From contig JBGVPL010000040.1 in the NCBI GenBank assembly GCA_045126975.1, positions 62,001 to 126,000 of the forward strand: 64,000 nt of DNA. Reading direction: 5' to 3'. The notes below the pieces were generated by a model. It had not been told where the DNA came from. It made no database searches and was given only the letters and a program-made list of their open reading frames with translations. This DNA comes from Aphodosoma sp045126975 (lineage in GTDB: Bacteria; Bacteroidota; Bacteroidia; Bacteroidales; Paludibacteraceae). Every line of letters begins with the position of its first letter. Position 1 is the first letter of the stretch. A program made the translations under genes and the position numbers. Below are positions 1-8,381 of this stretch, one piece after another.

Positions 1-376
1 CTTCGGCTGCAGAAACACAGTTGTTTGCATTGTAGTTTACAGTGCGAAGGTTTTCGCAACCTTTGAAAGCGTGACCTCCAATTTTAGTAACTGTTTTAGG
101 AATAGATATTTCAGTTAAATCTTTACAATCTTTGAAAGCTTCTTTTGCTATTGTAGCAACATCGTATGTTATGCCCTCGAAGGTTACTTGTTCTGGAATG
201 TTGATGATACCTTTATAGGCTTCGCTTTCTGATGGTTGTAATGTCGCTAATTTTAGTTCATTGTTGAAATCGTAGTATAGGCTAATACCTTCATTATTAG
301 GAATAATAGTTGCGGCAAAACTAATTGTTGCTACCGATAAAAATAGAGCAAGAAAAGTTGATTTTAGTGATTTCAT
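1..376 (-). CDS. BspA-like leucine-rich-repeat secreted protein, N-terminal part
   Basis: Reading leftwards from an ATG at 376, an open frame of about 125 codons runs off the left edge, so the C-terminus is missing. It begins with a signal peptide (MKSLKSTFLALFLSVATISFA), then a short domain, then LRR_5-type repeats (IAKEAFKDCKDLTEISIP, then IGGHAFKGCENLRTVNY). This is the BspA/TpLRR surface-protein family of Bacteroidales, usually exported and involved in adhesion or other surface contacts. A TAACTTTG promoter box lies about 30 bp upstream. It is divergent in function from the pyr operon and separated from it by that operon's terminator. The exact role cannot be told. Confidence 0.8.
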   Translation of the reverse strand, partial: MKSLKSTFLALFLSVATISFAATIIPNNEGISLYYDFNNELKLATLQPSESEAYKGIINIPEQVTFEGITYDVATIAKEAFKDCKDLTEISIPKTVTKIGGHAFKGCENLRTVNYNANNCVSAAE

Positions 377-405
377 TATATGGTATTTTTATTTGTTTTC
401 GAGTA

Positions 406-413
406 CAAAGTTA
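406..413 (-). promoter_or_regulatory. TAnnTTTG promoter box for the BspA-like gene
   Basis: Minus strand reads TAACTTTG, the Bacteroidota -7 element, about 30 bp before the ATG at 376. This leaves a very short 5' leader. Confidence 0.65.
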
Positions 414-431
414 CAAAAAATATTTGAAATA

Positions 432-464
432 AAAAAGGAGACTTTGTGGTTTAGTCTCCTTTTT
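432..464 (-). terminator. Terminator of the pyr operon
   Basis: A 12-bp perfect inverted repeat (AAAAAGGAGACT / AGTCTCCTTTTT, 9-nt loop) with a T-rich end on the minus strand, about 35 bp after the pyrB stop. A rho-independent terminator for the 10-kb pyr transcript. Confidence 0.85.
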
Positions 465-498
465 TATTTATTAATAATAATTTACATTTTCTTGTGTA

Positions 499-1584
499 TT
501 ATTCCATTTCGTGGTCGCAATAGATGCAACGCCAGATGTCGTTTTCGCTCTTGTAATAGAGGTTACGAGCTGGCTCGATAGTGGTGATGCAACGATGGTT
601 GGCGCACTTAACACCCTCTTTTAGTGAGGAATTAGGAGTGAGGAGTGAGGAATTGGTTGAGAGACCTTTCTCTTTCCATTCGAGTAATGTATATATCAAC
701 GACATGCGTACGAATTTGCCATTTTCGACTTGGCGGAAATAGGCTGCACGTGGGTCGTTATCAACTTCTGGAGTGATTTCGTTGACACGTGGAAGTGGGT
801 GAAGCACAATCATATTAGGTTTGCCGAGAGCCATTTTGTCGGTGTCGAGAATGAAGCTGTCTTTGAGGCGTTCGTATTGAGCGCGGTCCTCGAAGCGTTC
901 TTGTTGGACGCGAGTCATATAGAGGACATCGACCATAGGCATAGCCTCTTCGAGCGTGCTGACTTCGACATATTCCAACCCGTTGGCATCGCAGACGTCG
1001 TGTTTGATATAGTCAGGAAGACGGAGTTCATCGGGCGCAATGAGTACGAATTTCACACCTTCGTAGCGACCCATAGCTTTGATGAGCGAGTGGACAGTGC
1101 GACCATACTTTAAGTCGCCACAAAGACCTACGGTGAGGTGGTCGAAACGACCGAGTTCGCGACGGATAGTGAGCAGATCGGTGAGCGTTTGAGTAGGGTG
1201 GCTATGGCCGCCATCGCCAGCATTGATGACTGGGATAGAGGCATATTGCGACGCGATGAATGGTGCACCCTCTTTTGGGTGGCGCATAGCGATGATGTCG
1301 GCAAATTGTGAGATGACGCGTGCTGTGTCGGCAACAGTTTCGCCTTTGCTGACAGAAGAGTTGGCAGCATCGGAAAATCCGAGTACGTTGCCACCGAGTT
1401 CCATCATAGCAGCAGTGAAGCTGAGGCGAGTGCGTGTGCTTGGCTCATAGAATAGGGTAGCCAACTTCTTGCCACGGCAAGCATCGGCATATTTAGCGCG
1501 ATTGTCGATGATATCCAATGCACGAAGCATGAGTTGTTCGATTTCTTCAACAGTGAAATCGGTAGGGTCAATCAAATGTCTCAT
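499..1584 (-). CDS. pyrB: Aspartate carbamoyltransferase with fused PyrI-type zinc domain
   Basis: Catalyses carbamoyl phosphate + aspartate to carbamoyl aspartate, the second step of UMP synthesis. Residues 1-308 are a normal PyrB chain: carbamoyl-phosphate loop FYEPSTRTRLSF near 45-56, HPTQTLTDL near 135, HPLPRVNEI near 262. Unusually, the protein continues with a low-complexity linker (about 309-326, two NSSL repeats) and a 35-residue tail with the pattern C-x4-C-x20-C-x2-C from C327. The tail also carries CITTIEP and ENDIWRCIYC, which resembles the zinc domain of the regulatory chain PyrI (E. coli has C-x4-C and C-x2-C at the same relative places). The N-terminal allosteric half of PyrI is absent, and no separate pyrI is in the window. 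The linker is encoded by a degenerate heptad repeat like those found between genes here. Last gene of the pyr operon. Confidence 0.95.
   Translation of the reverse strand: MRHLIDPTDFTVEEIEQLMLRALDIIDNRAKYADACRGKKLATLFYEPSTRTRLSFTAAMMELGGNVLGFSDAANSSVSKGETVADTARVISQFADIIAMRHPKEGAPFIASQYASIPVINAGDGGHSHPTQTLTDLLTIRRELGRFDHLTVGLCGDLKYGRTVHSLIKAMGRYEGVKFVLIAPDELRLPDYIKHDVCDANGLEYVEVSTLEEAMPMVDVLYMTRVQQERFEDRAQYERLKDSFILDTDKMALGKPNMIVLHPLPRVNEITPEVDNDPRAAYFRQVENGKFVRMSLIYTLLEWKEKGLSTNSSLLTPNSSLKEGVKCANHRCITTIEPARNLYYKSENDIWRCIYCDHEME
607..660. repeat. Heptad-type spacer repeat inside pyrB, encoding the linker
   Basis: Degenerate units such as GAGGAATTAGGAGTGAGGA. The same kind of sequence lies between genes elsewhere (for example after recA at 58963). 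Here it is translated in frame as the linker joining PyrB to the zinc domain. Its peptide has a 7-residue period (NSSLLTP, NSSLKEG). Confidence 0.75.
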
Positions 1585-1697
1585 AGTTTTGAGGTCTACA
1601 GTCTACGGTCTATGGTCTACAGTCTTCATCCGGAATTGACTGTCGATTGTTGACTATCGACTGTCGACCGTTGACTGTTGCCACGACCGAAGGGAGT
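1585..1697. repeat. pyrE-pyrB spacer: heptad-armed palindrome, GTCTACR-type unit
   Basis: Left arm (about 1593-1625) repeats GTCTACA/GTCTACG/GTCTATG. The right arm (about 1634-1680), read on the other strand, repeats CAACAGT/CAACGGT/CGACAGT. The two arms are inverted and similar. The unit differs from the GTAGCGA unit in the other pyr spacers. No gene is present. Confidence 0.7.
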
Positions 1698-2327
1698 TTA
1701 TTTCATCCAAGATTCGTCAGATGGGTTGTTGCGGAATTTGATGAGGCGTTCTTTGTCTTCTGGTTTGATATAGCCTTCTTCGGCAGCAACTTCTACGAGA
1801 GTGTCGAGGTTAGAGAGGCTGTAGTTTATAACATTAGCTTCAGCCATGCGGTCGAGACCTTTTTTCATGCCGTAAGTGAAGATACTTGCTACGCCGAGCA
1901 CTTCAGCACCAGCTTCGCGAAGCACGTTTACAACTTCGATACAGCTACCGCCAGTAGAGATAAGGTCTTCGATAACAACTACTTTTTGACCTTTTTCGAG
2001 ACGACCTTCGATTTGGTTGCCACGACCGTGGTCTTTAGCACCTGAACGTACGTAACCCATTGGCATATTGAGGATTGTAGCAGTGATGGCAGCATGAGCA
2101 ATACCAGCAGTAGATGTACCCATGAGGACTTCAGCTTCAGGGAATTTAGTGCGAACGATTTCAGCCAAACCAGCTTCTACGTGGTTACGAACTTCAACTG
2201 AAGTGAGAGTGAGGCGGTTGTCGCAGTAGATAGGGCTTTTGATACCACTTGCCCAAGTGAAAGGTTGTTCAGGACGAAGGAATACTGCTTGAATTGAAAG
2301 GAGGTCTTTTGCTATTTGTTTTTCCAT
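1698..2327 (-). CDS. pyrE: Orotate phosphoribosyltransferase
   Basis: Joins orotate to PRPP to give OMP. At 209 residues it is the usual length. The PRPP-binding loop VVVIEDLISTGGS is at 116-128 and the flexible-loop segment RSGAKDHGRGNQIEG at 94-108. Other family signatures are GIKSPIYCDNR at 28-38 and GTSTAGIAHA at 70-79. Between pyrF and pyrB in the operon. The ATG is preceded on the coding strand by the shared context ACTAAAAATCTAAAA, which ends the upstream repeat element. Confidence 0.97.
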   Translation of the reverse strand: MEKQIAKDLLSIQAVFLRPEQPFTWASGIKSPIYCDNRLTLTSVEVRNHVEAGLAEIVRTKFPEAEVLMGTSTAGIAHAAITATILNMPMGYVRSGAKDHGRGNQIEGRLEKGQKVVVIEDLISTGGSCIEVVNVLREAGAEVLGVASIFTYGMKKGLDRMAEANVINYSLSNLDTLVEVAAEEGYIKPEDKERLIKFRNNPSDESWMK

Positions 2328-2457
2328 AATTTTTTTAGATTTTTAGTAGCGAGTAGCGAGTAACAAGACTTTACTCGCTTCGCTCGTTTATTTATTTATG
2401 ACCGAATGGCTCTCGCTACTCGGTACTAGTTACTTGTTACTATTTCTGTCTTTTTTA
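2328..2457. repeat. pyrF-pyrE spacer: heptad-armed palindrome, GTAGCGA unit
   Basis: The plus strand reads TTTTTAGTAGCGAGTAGCGAG, then a centre with CTCGCTTCGCTCG, then CTCGCTACTCGG and TTACTTGTTACT. The arms are inverted relative to each other. Nearly identical over about 100 bp to the spacer at 4147-4250. Acts as the leader of pyrE: coding-strand CTACTAAAAATCTAAA ends a few bases before its ATG. Confidence 0.8.
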
Positions 2458-3156
2458 TTAGTATGCGAACTCAGACATACAACGACGATATGCGGCTACA
2501 GGGTCGGCAGCGGCAGTGATAGGGCGGCCTACGACGATGTAGTCAGTGCCGATTTCGCGAGCGCGAGCAGGAGTAGTAATGCGCACTTGGTCGCCTACTT
2601 CGCCATCAGCGAAACGGATGCCAGGAGTAACAGTCATGAATTCAGCGCCACAAGCCTCTTTAACGATGCCAGCTTCGAGTGGAGAACATACTACGCCATC
2701 GAGACCAGCGACTTTAGCATTGCGAGCATAGTGAACCACTACATCGTTGATATTGTGGTCGATGAGGAGGTCGTTGCGCATGCGTTCTTCGCTTGTAGAA
2801 GTAAGTTGGGTAACTGCGATGAGCAAAGGACGAGTGCCATCAGGGCGAGTAAGACCTTCGAGAGCAGCTTTCATCATTTCGATAGTACCAGCAGCGTGGA
2901 GGTTACACATATCGACATCGAGGCGAGAGAGCACCGACATAGATTTTTTCACTGTGTTAGGTATATCGTGGAGTTTGAGGTCGAGGAAAATGCGGTGTCC
3001 GCGGCGTTTGATTTCGCGCACGATTGCAGGACCTTCGGCATAAAAAAGTTCCATACCAATTTTAACGAAAGGTTTTTCGTCTTGGAATTTATCCAAAAAA
3101 GCATAAGTTTCAGCTGCGCTTGAGAAGTCGCAAGCTATGATTACATCACGATTCAT
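2458..3156 (-). CDS. pyrF: Orotidine 5'-phosphate decarboxylase
   Basis: Decarboxylates OMP to UMP, the last step of the pathway. At 232 residues it is the compact type I form. The catalytic charge network is visible as DLKLHDIPNT (D59, K61, D64). The phosphate-binding C-terminal part reads VTPGIRFADG near 178-187 and IVVGRPIT near 209-216. It lies between pyrD and pyrE with repeat-element spacers on both sides. The start follows coding-strand CTAAAAATCTAAAAT. Confidence 0.97.
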   Translation of the reverse strand: MNRDVIIACDFSSAAETYAFLDKFQDEKPFVKIGMELFYAEGPAIVREIKRRGHRIFLDLKLHDIPNTVKKSMSVLSRLDVDMCNLHAAGTIEMMKAALEGLTRPDGTRPLLIAVTQLTSTSEERMRNDLLIDHNINDVVVHYARNAKVAGLDGVVCSPLEAGIVKEACGAEFMTVTPGIRFADGEVGDQVRITTPARAREIGTDYIVVGRPITAAADPVAAYRRCMSEFAY

Positions 3157-3237
3157 ATTTTAGATTTTTAGATATTTAGTAGCGAGTAGCGAGATTTATA
3201 TTTGTCTCGTTACTCGTTACTAAGTTACTCGTTACTA
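3157..3237. repeat. pyrD-pyrF spacer: heptad-armed palindrome, GTAGCGA unit
   Basis: AGTAGCGAGTAGCGAG on the left, CTCGTTACTCGTTACT on the right. On the plus strand the arms pair with one G-T wobble per 7 bp. A shorter version than the spacers of pyrE and pyrD. Confidence 0.78.
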
Positions 3238-4146
3238 TTATATAATTCCGATAATATCAGAAAGGCGTTCGATGCGGAGTTCTTCCATCACGCGAGGGAG
3301 GTCTTCGATAATCTCTTTGCAGATATAAGGATTTTTGAGGTTCATTGCGCCTACTTGTACAGCTGTAGCACCAGCCATCATCATTTCGATGACATCGCGA
3401 GCAGAGCTTACGCCACCACAACCCATTACAGGGATATTGCAGGCTTTCGACACTTGGTTGACCATACGCACAGCCACAGGGAATATGCTTGGACCAGAGA
3501 ATCCACCCATCACGTTGGCAATGACAGGACGACGACGAGCAATGTCGATACGCATGCCAAGCATAGTGTTAATCAAACAGATACCATCAGCACCCGCCTC
3601 TTCGCATGCTTTGGCAATAGCCACGATGTCAGTTACGTTAGGCGAAAGTTTGATATATACAGGTTTGGTAGTTACGGCTTTAACGGCACGAGTAACCTCG
3701 GCAGCAGCCTCAGGCGATGTACCGAACGACATACCGCCATGGCGCACGTTAGGGCAACTCACGTTCACCTCGATGATACCCACTTGTTCCTCCTTGTCGA
3801 TGCGCTCGCAGCAGTAGGCATACTCTTCGATAGAGAAACCACTGATGTTGGCAATCACAGGTTTGTGGAATATCTTTTTGAGTTCAGGCAATTCGCGATT
3901 GATAACAGCATCGATACCCGGATTTTGCAAACCTACGGCATTAATCATACCACTTGCGCCACATTCGGCAATACGTGGAGTAGGGTTACCAAAGCGAGCA
4001 TCTTTTGTTGTACCTTTGAATGAGAATGACCCGAGAATGTTGATATCATAATATTCGGCAAATTCACGACCAAAACCAAATGTACCCGATGCAGGCACGA
4101 TAGGGTTGTCGAGATGTAAGCCACTTAAATTTACACTTAAATCCAT
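3238..4146 (-). CDS. pyrD: Dihydroorotate dehydrogenase, class 1B catalytic subunit
   Basis: Oxidises dihydroorotate to orotate. At 302 residues it is a soluble FMN barrel. The catalytic base of class 1 enzymes is a cysteine, seen here as NVSCPNV (C131). FMN-binding stretches are GTFGFG near 21 and GCGGV/GATAVQVGA near the C-terminus. The adjacent pyrK identifies class 1B, which passes electrons through PyrK to NAD+. Operon position: after pyrK, before pyrF. Confidence 0.96.
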   Translation of the reverse strand: MDLSVNLSGLHLDNPIVPASGTFGFGREFAEYYDINILGSFSFKGTTKDARFGNPTPRIAECGASGMINAVGLQNPGIDAVINRELPELKKIFHKPVIANISGFSIEEYAYCCERIDKEEQVGIIEVNVSCPNVRHGGMSFGTSPEAAAEVTRAVKAVTTKPVYIKLSPNVTDIVAIAKACEEAGADGICLINTMLGMRIDIARRRPVIANVMGGFSGPSIFPVAVRMVNQVSKACNIPVMGCGGVSSARDVIEMMMAGATAVQVGAMNLKNPYICKEIIEDLPRVMEELRIERLSDIIGII

Positions 4147-4250
4147 ATTTTAGATTTTTAGTAGCGAGTAGCGAGTAACGAGACTTTACTCACTTCGCTC
4201 GTTTATTTATGACCGAATGGCTCTCGCTACTCGGTACTAATTACTCGTTA
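4147..4250. repeat. pyrK-pyrD spacer: heptad-armed palindrome, GTAGCGA unit
   Basis: Almost the same sequence as 2328-2457, including the internal segment ATGACCGAATGGCTCTCGCT. Ends at the pyrD start in the shared TACTAAAAATCTAAAATATG context (coding strand). Confidence 0.8.
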
Positions 4251-4991
4251 CTATTTTTCGAAAGTAATTTCTTCTTTATACATTACAGGACCATCTTTGC
4301 AGATGCGTTTGTAGCCTGTGAGGGTTTTGCAAGAGCAACCCATGCAAGCTCCGAAACCGCAACCCATACGTTCTTCGAACGAGAGTTGTCCGCTGGTCAT
4401 CACGCCTTGGTGTAGGGCTTTGAGCATAGGCTCTGGTCCGCAGCAGTAGAGGTAGTCGTATAGAATACCGTTTTGTTCCATTGCATCAGTAACGAAACCT
4501 TTAGTGCCACCTGTGCCATCGACAGTAGTAACGAACACATCCAATCCGAGTGCTACAAATTCGTCGTAGTAGAACACCTCTTCGGCAGTGTTGAAACCCA
4601 TAATCATAGTAGGGCGTTTGCCTTCAGCGAGGAGTTTTTTGGCGAGGCCATACATTGGAGGTACGCCCACGCCACCGCCTACGAGCAATGGGTGTTTCAT
4701 CTTTTCGATGTTGGTATTGAAACCGTTGCCAAGTCCGACAAGGATGTCGAGCGTTTCGCCCTCCTTCATGCCTGCCATTTGGCGAGTGCCTTCACCCACT
4801 ATCTTATATATAATAGTGATAGTAGATTCGTTCCAATCGCAAATAGAGATAGGACGGCGGAGGAATTTGCCTGTCAATTCGATATTGATAAACTGACCTG
4901 GAGCAGTGATAGCTGATGTATCACCCTCCAACACCATTTTATACACCGATTTAGTGAGAGGCGTGTTGCTTAGTATTTTATATAAATTCAT
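4251..4991 (-). CDS. pyrK: Dihydroorotate dehydrogenase electron-transfer subunit
   Basis: Flavin/iron-sulfur subunit carrying electrons from PyrD's FMN to NAD+. 246 residues in the ferredoxin-reductase fold. FAD-binding RRPISICDW is near 45-53 and the NAD-binding loop LVGGGVGVPP at 103-112. The C-terminal 2Fe-2S cluster cysteines are C211, C216, C219 and C231 (MGCGFGACMGCSCKT...ICKDGPV). Encoded immediately upstream of pyrD in the transcript. Confidence 0.95.
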   Translation of the reverse strand: MNLYKILSNTPLTKSVYKMVLEGDTSAITAPGQFINIELTGKFLRRPISICDWNESTITIIYKIVGEGTRQMAGMKEGETLDILVGLGNGFNTNIEKMKHPLLVGGGVGVPPMYGLAKKLLAEGKRPTMIMGFNTAEEVFYYDEFVALGLDVFVTTVDGTGGTKGFVTDAMEQNGILYDYLYCCGPEPMLKALHQGVMTSGQLSFEERMGCGFGACMGCSCKTLTGYKRICKDGPVMYKEEITFEK

Positions 4992-5081
4992 AATTTAGAT
5001 TTTTAGTAGCGAGTAGCGAGTAGCGAGACTTTTGTATAAATATTCTCGTTACTCGTTACTATCGACTCGTTACTATGAATA
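4992..5081. repeat. carB-pyrK spacer: heptad-armed palindrome, GTAGCGA unit
   Basis: Three AGTAGCG units on the left and CTCGTTACTCGTTACT plus CTCGTTACT on the right, centre about 20 bp of AT-rich sequence. Supplies the pyrK start context. Confidence 0.78.
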
Positions 5082-8000
5082 TTATTCTGCATCAATAGTG
5101 CTTACGCCGAGAGTGATTTCTTCGAGTACGTCGAGGAGCACTTGTACGGTTTCGAGCGAAGTGAAGATACTTACGTTGTTTTCTACAGCGCAACGACGGA
5201 TTTCGTAACCATCGCGAGTAGAGTCGCCTTGCGAAATATCCATAGTGTTAATCACATAGTTGATGTGACCTTGACGGAGAGCAGTGAAGATTTCGTCGCT
5301 ACCTTCCGATAATTTAGCGCGATAACGTGTGCGGATACCATGTTGACGGAGGAATTCGGCAGTACCCTTAGTACCTTCGATGTTGAAACCAAGATTGTAG
5401 AAACGACGGATGAGAGGTAAAGCTTTCTCTTTATCGACATCGGCGATAGTAGCGAAGAGCGTACCATAGTTAGCCACATCCATGCCTGATGAGCGCAACG
5501 CTTTGTAGAGCGCACGAGTGAGAGAGCTGTCGTAACCGATAGCCTCACCAGTAGATTTCATTTCAGGAGAGAGGTAAGCATCGATACCGCGTATTTTTGA
5601 GAATGAGAATGCTGGAGCTTTCACGTACCAGCGTTTCTTTTCAGCAGGGTATATGTCGTTATAGCCAAGTTCTTTGAGCGATTTGCCAAGGATAACCTCA
5701 GTAGCAATATCAGCCATAGGGAAACCTGTAGCTTTGCTGAGGAATGGCACTGTACGGCTCGAACGTGGGTTAACCTCGATTACATATACATCGTCTTTGT
5801 CGTCGGCAATGAATTGAATATTGTAAAGACCGATGATGCCAATCTCTTTACCGAGGCGAACTGTATAGTCGAGAATTTTATTCTTAACATCTTGTGAAAC
5901 AGAGAAAGTAGGATATACCGAGATAGAGTCGCCTGAGTGGATACCTGTTTTCTCAACGTGTTCCATGATGCCAGGGATGAATACATCTTTACCATCGCAG
6001 ATAGCATCAACTTCGAGCTCTTTACCCATGATGTATTTATCGACGAGCACAGGTTGGTCGGTGTTGATTTCAACGGCAGTTTGGAGGTAGTGGCGGAGAG
6101 CAGCTTCGTTGTTAACGATTTGCATAGCACGACCACCAAGCACGTAAGAAGGACGCACGAGCACAGGGTAGCCAATGCGAGCAGCCACAGTTACGCCGTC
6201 TTCGATATTAGTAACCGCTTCGCCATTAGGTTGAGGAATGCCGAGGCGAGTCATGATTTTCTCGAATGAGTCGCGGTTTTCGGCATTTTCGATAGCTTGC
6301 ACGTCAGTACCGATGATAGGCACACCAAGACGATGCAAAGGTTCAGCGAGGTTGATAGCTGTTTGACCGCCAAGCGATACTACGATACCAGCAGGTTTCT
6401 CGAGGTGGATTACGTTCATTACATCTTCCACTGTGAGAGGCTCGAAATAGAGTTTGTCAGAAGTAGTATAGTCGGTAGAAACAGTTTCTGGGTTGTTGTT
6501 GATGATGATAGCTTCGTAGCCAGCGCGACGGATTGACCAGATAGCGTGAACGGTAGAGTAGTCGAATTCTACACCTTGACCGATACGGATAGGACCAGAA
6601 CCGAGCACTACGATTTTCTTGCGGTCAGACACGATGCTTTCGTTTTCAGCCTCGTAAGTAGAGTAGAAATAAGGTACATACGAACTGAACTCGCTTGCGC
6701 AAGTGTCAATCATCTTATATACAGGGAATATGTCGTTTTCGGCACGCATACGATAGATGTCGTGTTCGGTGCATCCCCATACTTGAGCAATATATTTGTC
6801 GCTGATGCCGAGCAATTTAGCATCGCGAATAGTTTGTACGTCGTTTTTGTTGTTGCGGATAACCTCTTCGAATTCAACGATGTGTTTGAATTTTTCGAGG
6901 AAGAACATATCTATTTTAGTTGCGTTATAGACCATACCGAGGTCAACACCGAGACGGATGAGTTGAGCTATGGCATAGAGGCGGTCGTCAGTAGCAGTAC
7001 GGATATATTCGAGAAGACGTGCAGTATCCCAATCGTCGAATTTTTTGTGATAGATGTGGCATACGCCAGTTTCGAGTGAGCGCACTGCTTTCAATAATGA
7101 CTCTTCGAGGGTACGACCTACGCTCATCACCTCACCTGTGGCTTTCATTTGAGTGCCAAGAGTGTTTTGAGCAGTAGCAAATTTGTCGAATGGGAAGCGT
7201 GCTATTTTAGTAACTACATAGTCGAGAGCAGGCTCGAACGATGCAGGAGTGTTAGCGATTTGGATTTCGTCGAGGCGAAGACCTACAGCGATTTTTGCAC
7301 TTACGCGAGCGATAGGATAACCGCTGGCTTTAGATGCAAGAGCAGACGAACGGCTCACGCGAGGGTTGACCTCGATGAGGTAGTAGTTGAACGAGTGAGG
7401 GTCGAGAGCAAATTGCACGTTACAGCCACCTTCAATCTTCAATTCGCGAATGATTTTCAATGCTGAGTCGCGAAGCAATTGATACTCTTTGTTAGTAAGA
7501 GTTTGTGAAGGACATACTACGATAGAGTCGCCAGTGTGAACACCCACAGGGTCGATGTTCTCCATGTTACAGATAGTGATGGCAGTATCGTTGGCATCGC
7601 GCATTACCTCATATTCAATCTCTTTGAAGCCTTTGATACTTTTCTCTACAAGCACTTGATGCACAGGTGAAAGAGCGAGAGCATTACGCATAATTTCGCG
7701 GCACTCTTCTTCGTTGTCGGCAAAACCACCACCTGTACCACCCAATGTAAATGCAGGACGAAGCACTACTGGATAACCGATTTTCTCAGCAGCTTCGAGA
7801 CCCTCTTTCATGTTGTTGGCAATCACAGAAGGCAATACTGGTTCGCCTAACGATTCGCAGAGTTCTTTGAAGAGTTCGCGGTCTTCAGCGCGTTCGATAC
7901 TTTCGAATGAAGTACCTAATATCTCTACGTCGCACTCTTGGAGTACTCCTTTTTTAGCAAGTTGTACTGCAAGGTTAAGACCAGTTTGACCACCAAGACT

Positions 8001-8264
8001 TGGAACAATTGCGTCAGGACGTTCGTAGCGAATGATTTTTGCTACATACTCCAATGTAAGAGGTTCCATATACACCTTGTCGGCGATGTTGGTGTCAGTC
8101 ATAATAGTTGCAGGGTTTGAGTTTACGAGAATCACTTCGTAACCTTCTTCACGCAAAGCAAGACATGCTTGTGTACCTGCGTAGTCAAATTCGGCTGCTT
8201 GTCCAATCACAATCGGACCCGAACCAATGACCATTACCTTTTTTATATCTGTTCTTTTTGGCAT
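5082..8264 (-). CDS. carB: Carbamoyl-phosphate synthase large subunit
   Basis: Makes carbamoyl phosphate from bicarbonate, ATP and ammonia supplied by CarA. At 1060 residues it is full length. It has the two homologous ATP-grasp halves, each opening with the nucleotide-binding run VMVIGSGPIVIGQ (about 10-22) and VVLGSGPIRIGQ (second half). Each half carries the ATP-grasp glycine loop (RPAFTLGGTGGG; RPSYVLGGRAM) and an EVNPR metal/ATP motif. An oligomerisation region lies between the halves, and an MGS-like allosteric domain occupies the last 130 residues or so. The only carbamoyl-phosphate synthase genes in the window are here, inside a pyr operon. Confidence 0.98.
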   Translation of the reverse strand: MPKRTDIKKVMVIGSGPIVIGQAAEFDYAGTQACLALREEGYEVILVNSNPATIMTDTNIADKVYMEPLTLEYVAKIIRYERPDAIVPSLGGQTGLNLAVQLAKKGVLQECDVEILGTSFESIERAEDRELFKELCESLGEPVLPSVIANNMKEGLEAAEKIGYPVVLRPAFTLGGTGGGFADNEEECREIMRNALALSPVHQVLVEKSIKGFKEIEYEVMRDANDTAITICNMENIDPVGVHTGDSIVVCPSQTLTNKEYQLLRDSALKIIRELKIEGGCNVQFALDPHSFNYYLIEVNPRVSRSSALASKASGYPIARVSAKIAVGLRLDEIQIANTPASFEPALDYVVTKIARFPFDKFATAQNTLGTQMKATGEVMSVGRTLEESLLKAVRSLETGVCHIYHKKFDDWDTARLLEYIRTATDDRLYAIAQLIRLGVDLGMVYNATKIDMFFLEKFKHIVEFEEVIRNNKNDVQTIRDAKLLGISDKYIAQVWGCTEHDIYRMRAENDIFPVYKMIDTCASEFSSYVPYFYSTYEAENESIVSDRKKIVVLGSGPIRIGQGVEFDYSTVHAIWSIRRAGYEAIIINNNPETVSTDYTTSDKLYFEPLTVEDVMNVIHLEKPAGIVVSLGGQTAINLAEPLHRLGVPIIGTDVQAIENAENRDSFEKIMTRLGIPQPNGEAVTNIEDGVTVAARIGYPVLVRPSYVLGGRAMQIVNNEAALRHYLQTAVEINTDQPVLVDKYIMGKELEVDAICDGKDVFIPGIMEHVEKTGIHSGDSISVYPTFSVSQDVKNKILDYTVRLGKEIGIIGLYNIQFIADDKDDVYVIEVNPRSSRTVPFLSKATGFPMADIATEVILGKSLKELGYNDIYPAEKKRWYVKAPAFSFSKIRGIDAYLSPEMKSTGEAIGYDSSLTRALYKALRSSGMDVANYGTLFATIADVDKEKALPLIRRFYNLGFNIEGTKGTAEFLRQHGIRTRYRAKLSEGSDEIFTALRQGHINYVINTMDISQGDSTRDGYEIRRCAVENNVSIFTSLETVQVLLDVLEEITLGVSTIDAE

Positions 8265-8381
8265 CTTTATAGATTTTTAGTAGCGAGTAGCGAGATGTGA
8301 GACTTACTCGCTTCGCTCGTTTTATTTGTATGTGAAACACAAAACTTTAATGTCTTGTGTCTCGTGTCTATTATCTCGAGT
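8265..8381. repeat. carA-carB spacer: two heptad families side by side
   Basis: The left part is the GTAGCGA element (AGTAGCGAGTAGCGAG... ACTCGCTTCGCTCG). The right part is a different unit, TGTCTTGTGTCTCGTGTCTA. The second unit resembles the element at 57863 between bcp and recA. Confidence 0.72.

Noticed and set aside
2398..3123. Long plus-strand open frame opposite pyrF (241 codons), with similar ones opposite pyrD, carB, serS and oadA
   Set aside because: Shadow frames of strongly coding genes. Their products are low-complexity and match no family, and the opposite strand has clear enzymes.
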